10,510 nucleotides of DNA from Pseudomonadota bacterium. GTDB lineage: Bacteria > Pseudomonadota > Gammaproteobacteria > Burkholderiales > Burkholderiaceae_E. Numbering within the stretch: the stretch's first letter is position 1; every line of letters begins with the position of its first letter. Below the pieces are notes generated by a model. That model saw only the letters and a list, made by a program, of their open reading frames with translations, was not told the origin of the DNA and ran no database searches. A program made the position numbers and the translations under genes. Location: positions 1 to 10,510 of the forward strand of contig JAEWEW010000177.1 of the NCBI GenBank assembly GCA_023389175.1. The letters are read 5' to 3'. Of this stretch, positions 5,044 to 10,510 are shown piece by piece.

Positions 5044-7656
5044 CTAACGCAAGCCGCGAGCACGCGCGGTTCCGGTCCGGGCGGTCATCACACCGGGGGC
5101 GGGCCGCAAGGCACCGACGTGCAGCGCCGGTACCTCCGCCGCCGCGCCGATCGCGCGCCAGAGTCCGGCGGCACGCCCGCTCCAGTCCGCGTCGCCCTCG
5201 AGCGCGCCGAGCAGTCCGCAGTTTCGCGCGAGCTCGAGCCGCATCCCCTGCCGATCAGCGTGGCGCACCGCGGCCCGCAGCGAAGCGGCTGCGGACGACG
5301 TCCGGCCCGCTTCGGCGGCCTCGAGGCCGTTCAGGTAGTGCCACAGCCCCCGGGCTGGGGTGAAACGGCGGCAATGATGCGAGAGCGGCTTGCGGAAGGC
5401 TGCCCAGGCAGCCGCGGTTGCCTGCACCGGACCACCCTCATCGCGTTCGTGACGCCGCAGGCGGATCAGTCCCTCGCCGATCCCGGCGAATCCCTCGTGG
5501 GCCCAGAAGCCGGCGAACGGGATCCGCTGGCTGGTGGCCGCACCGGCCAGGACGGCATCACGCAGGGCGTCCATGTCCCCCTGCCGCCAGGCCACCCGGG
5601 CGCGGAGGCCGAACCAGCGTAGCGTGTAGGCGGCGTCGTAGTTCTCCAACTCGTTCATCAGTCGGCGCGCCTCCTCCAGCTGCCGCCGCAACGACTCGAG
5701 GTCGGCCGTGCCGATGGCAAGCTGTGCCTCCACCTCGCCGAGCGGTCCCCAGAAGCGGCCGATGCCGGCGCCGAGCGGCAGCGAGACGGCGGTGACCCGG
5801 GTGAAGCGGTGCAACGCATCGCCGAGGTCGCCCTGGTAGAAGGCGAGCTTGGCACCGAGCGACCGGCACTCCATCTCGTGGCGAGGGATGGCGAGTCGCT
5901 GGAACTCGTCGACCATGGCGTCGAGTTGCGGCATCAGTCCGTGCCAGCGGCCGTCGGCCATCGCGCGGACCGCGAGGCATTCCAGCGCATGCAGCCGCAG
6001 GCGCGCATCGCCGATATCGCCGGGCCGCCGCCGCCAGGCCGCGCGGTCGAGCGCCCGCGACAGGCGCATGCGGCCCACGAGCGACATCCGGTAGGCCGCG
6101 GCGGCCAGCACAAGGCTGAGCTCGTTGCGCTCGAGGGTGCGCAGCGCCAGCACGCCCAGCACCGCGCTGGCGGCCAGGAGCGGCTCGGGACGCGAGGCCA
6201 AGGACAGTTGCTGGCCATAGAGCACCAGGGACCGCGCCGCAACCAGGCTGAATGCGCGGCGTTCAGGCTGCGTCGTTGGCCAGGCCGCAAGCGACAGGCC
6301 GCGGCCCAGGACGGCAGCCCACCCGTGGCGCAACGAACCGGCGTCGAAGTCGCCGAGCCCGAGCCGCTGCATCGGATCGCGCCAGATCCGGGCCGCGGTG
6401 ATGGCGGCGCCATGCTGGTTCATCAGCTCGCCCTGGCGCAGGCGCCAGCCGATGCGCCGCCACGAGGGCAGCCGCCCGACCCGGCTGGGCGCCTCGAGCA
6501 GCGCCGCCGCTTCCAGGTGGCGCCCATGTGCCTCCAGCCATGCGACGGCGTCGTCCACCAGCCGGCAGAGCGTTTCGTCCGGCCACGCGGCGAGCGCATG
6601 GTCCAAGGCCAGGGTCACCACCGGGCCGTCGAAGAGGGCGCCGCCCGCCTCGGCTGCCGTTTCCTGCACAGGCTCCAGGGAGCCGAAGGTCGGGACCGAG
6701 GGCAACGCCGCGCGTAGCCGCGTCGCCACCGCCGCGGCGACCTCCTGCGCCGTCGGCGCGGCTTCGACGCTGCGGCGCAGGAAGGCCCGCTGCAGCGGAT
6801 GCATCGCGATGCGGTCGCGGCCCGACGGGCCAAGCCAGGAATGGCGGCGCAGCGCGTCCAGCGCATCGAACGGGACCTGCACGGCGACCGCCAGCGCGAC
6901 ATCGAACTCGTCAGGCAGCGCGGCAAGGCGAAGGGCGGCAGCGCGCGCATCCGCCGGCAGGGATCGCCACGAGTCCGCCAGGACCACATCGAGGCTGCGG
7001 TGCGGGTCGTCGACGGCGCGATCCGGATCGGACAGCTCGATTCCCGCGTCGATCCGGTTTGCCACGACCTCGACGCCGGCTACGTGGGCGCCGTGGGCGG
7101 CCAGCTCCAGGGCGAGCGGCAGACCGCCCACGCGGCGGCAGATGCGCTCGATGGCGGCGCCGTGCGGCCCTGCCTCGAAGCGAGGCTCGAGCCGTCGCAG
7201 GCTCTCGAGGAACAGCTCCGCCGCCGGCGAGGAGCACGGGTCGTCCGGGCGTGCCCGCGCGAGGTCGAGGCCGGCCAGCTCCAGCAACCACTCCCGGCTG
7301 CCGCCGACGCGAACCCTGGAGGTGGCAAGCACCCTCACGTTCCGCAGCTGGCGCAGCAGCACCTCCACCAGTTCCCGTGCGTCGACGAGCGTCTCCAGGT
7401 TGTCGAGCACGATCAGCGCCGCCGCGAGCGGCTCGCCGTGGCGCCGCGCCGCCACGTCCTGCGCGATGTCATCCACCCGGGGTTGGGCCCGCGCACCCTC
7501 GCCTCGTCCGGCGACCTCCCTCGCGCTGAACCAGGTGATGCCCCCCGGGAACCGGTTCCGCAGCCGCGCCGTGGACGCAGCGGCAACCCGGGTCTTGCCG
7601 ATGCCGCCAGGGCCGACGATCGTCAGCCAGCGGCAATGCGGATCCAGGAGCCGTTC
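5044..7656 (-). CDS. C-terminal half of the regulator: NB-ARC ATPase and helical repeats
   Basis: Carries residues 326-1195 of the rejoined protein. Visible ATPase motifs are Walker A G-P-G-G-I-G-K-T (340-347), Walker B A-L-I-V-L-D-N-L (405-412), V-L-A-T-S-R (about 431-436), and G-G-L-P-L-A-L (502-508). These define a STAND/NB-ARC switch that binds ATP and controls oligomer state. A winged-helix-like ARC2 segment follows at about 560-615. The rest, to 1195, is Ala/Leu/Arg-rich helical sequence resembling degenerate TPR repeats, probably a ligand or partner sensor. There is no C-terminal LuxR helix-turn-helix. The frame stays open further upstream to 7977, but that part has no homology and only mirrors the other frame. 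As an independent gene it could start at GTG 7677, which lacks a convincing ribosome binding site. Confidence 0.8.
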   Translation of the reverse strand, partial: ERLLDPHCRWLTIVGPGGIGKTRVAAASTARLRNRFPGGITWFSAREVAGRGEGARAQPRVDDIAQDVAARRHGEPLAAALIVLDNLETLVDARELVEVLLRQLRNVRVLATSRVRVGGSREWLLELAGLDLARARPDDPCSSPAAELFLESLRRLEPRFEAGPHGAAIERICRRVGGLPLALELAAHGAHVAGVEVVANRIDAGIELSDPDRAVDDPHRSLDVVLADSWRSLPADARAAALRLAALPDEFDVALAVAVQVPFDALDALRRHSWLGPSGRDRIAMHPLQRAFLRRSVEAAPTAQEVAAAVATRLRAALPSVPTFGSLEPVQETAAEAGGALFDGPVVTLALDHALAAWPDETLCRLVDDAVAWLEAHGRHLEAAALLEAPSRVGRLPSWRRIGWRLRQGELMNQHGAAITAARIWRDPMQRLGLGDFDAGSLRHGWAAVLGRGLSLAAWPTTQPERRAFSLVAARSLVLYGQQLSLASRPEPLLAASAVLGVLALRTLERNELSLVLAAAAYRMSLVGRMRLSRALDRAAWRRRPGDIGDARLRLHALECLAVRAMADGRWHGLMPQLDAMVDEFQRLAIPRHEMECRSLGAKLAFYQGDLGDALHRFTRVTAVSLPLGAGIGRFWGPLGEVEAQLAIGTADLESLRRQLEEARRLMNELENYDAAYTLRWFGLRARVAWRQGDMDALRDAVLAGAATSQRIPFAGFWAHEGFAGIGEGLIRLRRHERDEGGPVQATAAAWAAFRKPLSHHCRRFTPARGLWHYLNGLEAAEAGRTSSAAASLRAAVRHADRQGMRLELARNCGLLGALEGDADWSGRAAGLWRAIGAAAEVPALHVGALRPAPGVMTARTGTARARGLR

Positions 7657-8632
7657 GGGCCAACAGCGCGATGTCACCCTCGCGGCCGACCAGGCGCGAC
7701 GGCTCGAAAGGCAGGTCGCCCTCCCGGCCGGGCAGCGGATCGCCGCCCCGCTCCTCCTCCGGACGGCGCGACTGCGCGGAATCGGCGGGCGGACCGCGAT
7801 CCGGGGCTGGCCGTGGCGCCGCCGGATCCGGACGCGCCGGCTGCGCATGGGTCGGGCCGGATGCCGGTGCGTCGGCATGCAGGCGGCAGTAGAGCGCGTA
7901 GCAATCGGCCGAGGGCCGGGTCCCGAGACGGTCCCTGAGCGTTGCGCGACAGACGTCGTACTGGGCCAGCGCGGCAATCCGGCGGCCGTCGGATGCGAGC
8001 AGGCGCATCAGCGCCATGTGCGCCTGCTCGTCGGCGTCGTCGATGTCCAGCCACGCGCGCAGGTGCTCGATCGCTTCCCCGATCCGGCCCTGCATCTCGC
8101 ACTGGCTCGCGAGGTGGGCGCGCAGCGCCGCGGCCAGTCGTGCGGCCCGCTGCCGGGCAGCGGCCATCCAGTGGTCGAACTCGTCCGCATCGCCCAGGTC
8201 GAAGCCGTCGAGGAAGGGGCCGCGCCAGCTGCGGGCGACGGCGAGCGCGGCCTCGTGGCCGGCCGCCGCAGGATTCGCGGCCACCCGTTCCAGCTCGCGC
8301 AAGTCCACCTGGACCTCGGCGCCGGTCGCGAAGCCGACCGCCGCGCCGTCGATCGCCAGCAGGTCCGGCAACTGGCGTCGCAGGCGGCTCAGGGCCACCC
8401 GCAGGTTGGCCCGTGCCGCGCCAGGATCGAGCTGGCCCCAGAGCAGCGCCGCCAGCCGGTGGCGCAGGACCGGGTGGTCCTGGGCGGCGAGATAGAACAC
8501 CAGGGCCTGGTGCTTGACAGCCATGAGCCGCGTGAGCGGCTGGCCGTCCAGCTCCAGCCGCGGCTGCCCCAGCAGCCGCACCCGCAAGCCGTTCATCCCG
8601 GCCGTCCCGGGCGATGGCGGATCGACTCCCAT
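7469..8632 (-). CDS. N-terminal half of the regulator: winged helix and BTAD domain
   Basis: Codes for residues 1-325 of the regulator before the frameshift, then about 60 out-of-frame residues to the stop at 7469. Residues 16-95 are an OmpR-like winged helix with the SARP pattern R-L-A-A-L-L-W-x-x-L-D-P-G-A-A-R-A-N-L-R-V-A-L-S-R-L-R-R (59-86). Residues 108-252 are the BTAD helical domain, ending in A-L-A-Q-Y-D-x-C-R-x-T-L-R-D-R-L-G-T-R-P. A Pro/Arg-rich linker (253-308) leads to S-R-L-V-G-R-E-G-D (312-320), the usual entry to NB-ARC. Translated as it stands, the product would be a 387-residue DNA-binding protein without the ATPase. Short BTAD-only SARPs are natural activators, so the truncated form might still bind DNA. 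Confidence 0.85.
   Translation of the reverse strand: MGVDPPSPGTAGMNGLRVRLLGQPRLELDGQPLTRLMAVKHQALVFYLAAQDHPVLRHRLAALLWGQLDPGAARANLRVALSRLRRQLPDLLAIDGAAVGFATGAEVQVDLRELERVAANPAAAGHEAALAVARSWRGPFLDGFDLGDADEFDHWMAAARQRAARLAAALRAHLASQCEMQGRIGEAIEHLRAWLDIDDADEQAHMALMRLLASDGRRIAALAQYDVCRATLRDRLGTRPSADCYALYCRLHADAPASGPTHAQPARPDPAAPRPAPDRGPPADSAQSRRPEEERGGDPLPGREGDLPFEPSRLVGREGDIALLARTAPGSALPLADDRRPWRHRQDPGCRCVHGAAAEPVPGGHHLVQREGGRRTRRGCAGPTPGG
7657..7659. other. Probable one-base insertion causing the frameshift
   Basis: The plus strand reads TTCGGGCC at 7654-7661; with GG instead of GGG, the minus-strand codons become CTG TTG GCC GAA CGG CTC. This gives L-L-A-E-R-L-L-D-P, the sequence expected just before the P-loop. 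The shift is located by domain continuity on both sides and is good to within a few codons. Confidence 0.75.
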
Positions 8633-8674
8633 CGACGCCTCCAGCGTCAAGGTCGTCCGATGCGTCCGGCGCGC

Positions 8675-8725
8675 GGCGACGCGCTGCAAACGCGCCATTA
8701 GCGCCCCATACACGCATCGCAAACG
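8675..8725. promoter_or_regulatory. Heptamer array with 11-bp spacing, candidate BTAD regulator operator
   Basis: Five heptamers separated by four bases each: GGCGACG (8675-8681), GCAAACG (8686-8692), ATTAGCG (8697-8703), ATACACG (8708-8714), GCAAACG (8719-8725). All end in CG, and the first, second, fourth and fifth end in ACG. The second and fifth are identical and 33 bp apart, three steps of 11. The A-rich cores stand out in GC-rich DNA. SARP-family proteins are known to bind heptamer direct repeats at 11-bp intervals. The array lies between the BTAD regulator and the oxygenase gene, 91 bp before the latter's start. No convincing -10/-35 pair was identified next to it. Confidence 0.4.
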
Positions 8726-8743
8726 GCAGGCGGCGAAGGTGTC

Positions 8744-8756
8744 GCTGCCCGGCAGC
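8744..8756. repeat. 13-bp inverted repeat in the oxygenase leader
   Basis: GCTGCC (8744-8749) and GGCAGC (8751-8756) form a perfect inverted repeat around one central base, 60 bp before the oxygenase start. It may be an operator or a small RNA hairpin, but GC-rich DNA produces such stems by chance. Confidence 0.2.
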
Positions 8757-8816
8757 CGATTCTGCGATAGGCGGGATCGTGCGGCAAGTGGGCGCCACCG
8801 ACTACCGGAGACCGCC

Positions 8817-10226
8817 ATGGACAGCCTTGATTCCCCTACTCCTCACGGCCCGCGCGCGATCGTCATCGGCGGCAGCATCGCCGGCCTGCTGGCCGCCCGG
8901 GTGCTGGCCGACCACTTCGGCGAGGTCTGCGTGCTCGAGCGGGACGAGCTGCCGGACCAGCCGCAGCCACGCAAGGGCACCCCGCAGGCGAACCACACCC
9001 ACGGGCTGCTCGCGCGCGGCCGGATGGTGATGGAGCAGCTCTTTCCCGGCTTCACCGACGGTCTGGTCGCCCGCGGCGGCATCGTGGGGGACGTCGGCGT
9101 GCACGTGGTGCTGGATGCCGACCGGCGTCGCTTTGCGCGATCCCCGACCGGCTGCACCGGTGTGCTGGCGAGCCGTCTGGCCATCGAGGCGGAGCTGCGC
9201 CAGCGCATGCGCGCCTGGCCGCGGGTGCGGTTCATCACCGGGGTCGACGTGCAGGAGCCGTGCTTCGACCAAGCTTCCCTTCGCGTGACCGGCGTCCGCT
9301 ACGCGCCTTGCCACCGTGCCTCCGAGGCGGCGGTGCTGCCGGCCGCGCTGGTGGTGGACTGCACCGGCCGGGGCTCGCACTCGCCCGCGTGGCTCGACCG
9401 CTGGGGCTTCGAGGCACCGGCCGAGGAGCGGGTGCGGGTCGATCTCACGTATACCACCGCGTACTTCCGGCGCGACCCGGACGAGCCGACCGACACGCTC
9501 GGCGTGATCAGCGTCGCGACCCCGGGCCTGCCGCGGCCGGCGGTGGTGCTGGCGCAGGAGCCGGATGCCGCCGGCCGTCCGCGCTGGGTGGCCACGGTCG
9601 GCGGCTACGCCGGCGACCAGCCGGAGGTGTCGCTGGACGCGATGCGGGCCCGCGCCCGCGACCTCGGCTCGCCTGAGTTGCTGCGGCTCACCGAGCAAGG
9701 CGAGACGATCGGGCCGATCCAGCGCTACCGATTCCCGCACAGCCAGCGCCGGCACTACGAGCGGCTTGCGCGCTTCCCGGACGGCTACCTGGTGATGGGC
9801 GATGCGATCGCGAGCTTCAACCCGATCTACGGTCACGGCATGACGGTGGCCGCCTGCGAGGCGTTGGCCCTTGGCGAGGCGCTCGCCGCCGGTCGCACCG
9901 GGCTTGCCCGCCGCTTCTTTCGCGCCGCGGCGCGGGTGGTCGACATCCCGTGGCAACTGGCTGTCGGGGCCGACCTCGCGCTGCCGGTCGTCCCGGGCCG
10001 CCGGCCGATGCCGGTGCGCCTGGTGAACGCCTACATCGGTCGTCTGCAGCGCGCCGCAGCCCGGGATCCGGTGGTGGCCTCGGCCTTCCTGATGGTGATG
10101 CACCTGGTGAACCAGCCACCGACGCTCTTCGCTCCGGGGGTTCTGTGGCGGGTGCTGGCGCGCGGCGGTCGCCCGGCCCGAGCATCCGGCGGCGCCCCGA
10201 CCCAGTGGCGCCCGAGCCTGGGGTGA
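8817..10226 (+). CDS. FAD-dependent monooxygenase/epoxidase-like oxidoreductase
   Basis: A 469-residue flavoprotein of the glutathione-reductase-2 fold, close to the group that includes putative epoxidases and p-hydroxybenzoate-hydroxylase relatives. Residues 14-44 form the dinucleotide-binding strand-turn-helix with G-G-S-I-A-G (18-23) and Glu41 for the adenine ribose. Q-A-N-H-T-H-G-L-L (57-65) is a motif typical of this subgroup. D-C-T-G-R-G-S (181-187) stands where class A hydroxylases carry their D-G motif. G-D-A-I-A-S-F-N-P-I-Y-G-H-G-M-T (328-343) is the second FAD contact. ATG 8817 has GGAG (8807-8810) six bases before it; the frame is open further upstream but has no such signal. It probably oxidises a small organic or polyketide-like molecule with O2 and a reduced nicotinamide. 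The substrate is unknown. It is followed by an MFS gene and probably controlled by the divergent BTAD regulator. Confidence 0.85.
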   Translation: MDSLDSPTPHGPRAIVIGGSIAGLLAARVLADHFGEVCVLERDELPDQPQPRKGTPQANHTHGLLARGRMVMEQLFPGFTDGLVARGGIVGDVGVHVVLDADRRRFARSPTGCTGVLASRLAIEAELRQRMRAWPRVRFITGVDVQEPCFDQASLRVTGVRYAPCHRASEAAVLPAALVVDCTGRGSHSPAWLDRWGFEAPAEERVRVDLTYTTAYFRRDPDEPTDTLGVISVATPGLPRPAVVLAQEPDAAGRPRWVATVGGYAGDQPEVSLDAMRARARDLGSPELLRLTEQGETIGPIQRYRFPHSQRRHYERLARFPDGYLVMGDAIASFNPIYGHGMTVAACEALALGEALAAGRTGLARRFFRAAARVVDIPWQLAVGADLALPVVPGRRPMPVRLVNAYIGRLQRAAARDPVVASAFLMVMHLVNQPPTLFAPGVLWRVLARGGRPARASGGAPTQWRPSLG

Positions 10227-10348
10227 CACGGAGGCGCCTCGTTCGATGGAGCGTCGGACGCGTCACGTGGATGGGCCCGGCGACCCCCGCCAGGCCGGCT
10301 TGACGCACCCGGCGCTGCCGCGGAGGATGCGCACCTTCCGGAGCCCCC
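10227..10348. other. Intergenic gap with palindromes and a weak promoter candidate
   Basis: This 122-bp gap before the MFS gene contains three short perfect inverted repeats: GAGGCGCCTC (10231-10240), GCGTCGGACGC (10251-10261) and CACGTG (10264-10269). None is followed by a T-tract, so none is a clear terminator. TTGACG (10300-10305) with GAGGAT 17 bp later (10323-10328) could be a weak sigma-70 promoter giving the MFS gene its own start. No gene is seen here. Confidence 0.3.
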
Positions 10349-10510
10349 ATGAGCGAAGTCGTTTCCGCCACCGTGACCGCGGTGCCCGCGCCGTCGGCCC
10401 GCCGCGCCTTGTGGGCGCTGCTGCTCGGCAACCTGATGATCGGCACCGGCTTCATGCTGCCGATCGGCATCCTGCACCACATCGCCGAGGACCTCGGCGT
10501 GACCGTGGCC
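10349..10510 (+). CDS. MFS transporter, N-terminal fragment (continues beyond the window)
   Basis: The first 54 codons of a gene cut by the window edge. The protein starts with a short polar Ala/Val-rich tail, then R-R at 18-19 and a hydrophobic helix at about 20-40 containing G-N-L-M-I-G-T-G-F-M-L-P-I-G. Then come H-H-I-A-E-D-L-G-V, the loop that typically follows helix 1 in drug:H+ antiporter-type MFS proteins. ATG 10349 has GGAG (10340-10343) five bases upstream. It lies 122 bp after the oxygenase gene on the same strand. A reasonable inference is export of the oxygenase product or of a toxic substrate. The identification rests on one helix only. Confidence 0.65.
   Translation, partial: MSEVVSATVTAVPAPSARRALWALLLGNLMIGTGFMLPIGILHHIAEDLGVTVA

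Larger units (their letters stand above)
5044..8632 (-). pseudogene. AfsR/SARP-like BTAD NB-ARC regulator, broken by one frameshift
   Basis: Two overlapping open frames are the two halves of one large transcriptional regulator. The first frame is homologous in domain plan up to residue 325 (A-L-L-A). The matching continuation (E-R-L-L-D-P) lies in the next frame. Dropping one G from the GGG at 7657-7659 joins them into 1195 residues with no stop (3588 bases, divisible by three). The joined order is winged helix, BTAD, Pro/Ala-rich linker, NB-ARC ATPase, helical C-terminus. The start is ATG 8632, with GGAGG (plus-strand 8638-8642) five bases upstream; the longer frame to 8818 would overlap the oxygenase gene. 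The break may be a real recent mutation or a sequencing error in a G-run. Family members sense a ligand or stress and activate nearby genes, here probably the divergent oxygenase. Confidence 0.75.

Noticed and set aside
7657..7977. Independent start of the regulator's second half at 7977
   Set aside because: The residues before the P-loop region in this frame are Arg/Pro-rich noise that mirrors the true frame; family homology only begins at the frameshift.
8514..8816. N-terminal extension of the oxygenase frame back to 8514
   Set aside because: That part is antisense to the regulator's winged helix. The flavin-binding fold begins right after ATG 8817, which has a GGAG site.
8633..8818. N-terminal extension of the BTAD regulator up to 8818
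   Set aside because: It would overlap the oxygenase start and lacks a ribosome binding site. ATG 8632 has GGAGG at ideal distance, and the winged helix begins just after it.
10031..10482. Minus-strand open frames covering the end of the oxygenase and the MFS start
   Set aside because: They have no recognisable domain or ribosome binding site and lie opposite two well-supported genes.
1..10510. CRISPR arrays, tRNA or rRNA genes, insertion sequences
   Set aside because: I saw no regularly spaced long repeats, cloverleaf-like segments, ribosomal sequence or transposase motifs on either strand. The only repeats are the short ones listed.

Overview
The window is GC-rich DNA with densely packed genes on both strands. 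Third codon positions are mostly G or C, start sites carry good Shine-Dalgarno sequences, and intergenic gaps are short. A TAXI-type TRAP transporter, a DUF2892 protein, MaoC and OsmC family enzymes and a SHOCT-PspC membrane protein suggest a high-GC proteobacterium, most likely a betaproteobacterium (Burkholderiales/Rhodocyclales-like). That placement is inferred from gene content; no marker gene is present.

Layout: (1) 91-288, a small two-helix DUF2892 membrane protein, convergent with the next unit. (2) 305-3540, minus strand: a secondary transporter operon made of a TAXI solute-binding protein and then a fused 4TM/12TM TRAP permease. Its leader has two inverted repeats that could be operators. 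(3) 3670-4542, plus strand: a SHOCT-PspC membrane protein and a MaoC-like hydratase. Short perfect tandem duplications lie on both sides of the MaoC gene, and each covers stop codons. (4) 4549-8632, minus strand: a very large BTAD/AfsR-like transcriptional regulator followed 9 nt later by an OsmC-family thiol protein. The regulator is split by a single-base frameshift at 7657-7659. Removing one base gives one continuous 1195-residue protein. (5) 8817-10510, plus strand: an FAD-dependent monooxygenase/epoxidase-like enzyme, then the first 54 codons of a probable MFS transporter that continues beyond the window.

Units 4 and 5 are divergent and share a 184-bp intergenic region. They look like one functional module: a SARP/AfsR-like regulator with an OsmC-type thiol protein facing a flavin oxygenase with a transporter. 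The shared region holds a run of heptamers (8675-8725) repeating every 11 bp, the spacing at which SARP-type BTAD regulators are known to bind. The array and the module are the most interesting points in the window. The substrate and product of the oxygenase cannot be read from the sequence.

No rRNA, tRNA, CRISPR array, insertion sequence or transposase was seen. The long open frames opposite the real genes are what high-GC coding DNA produces by chance.
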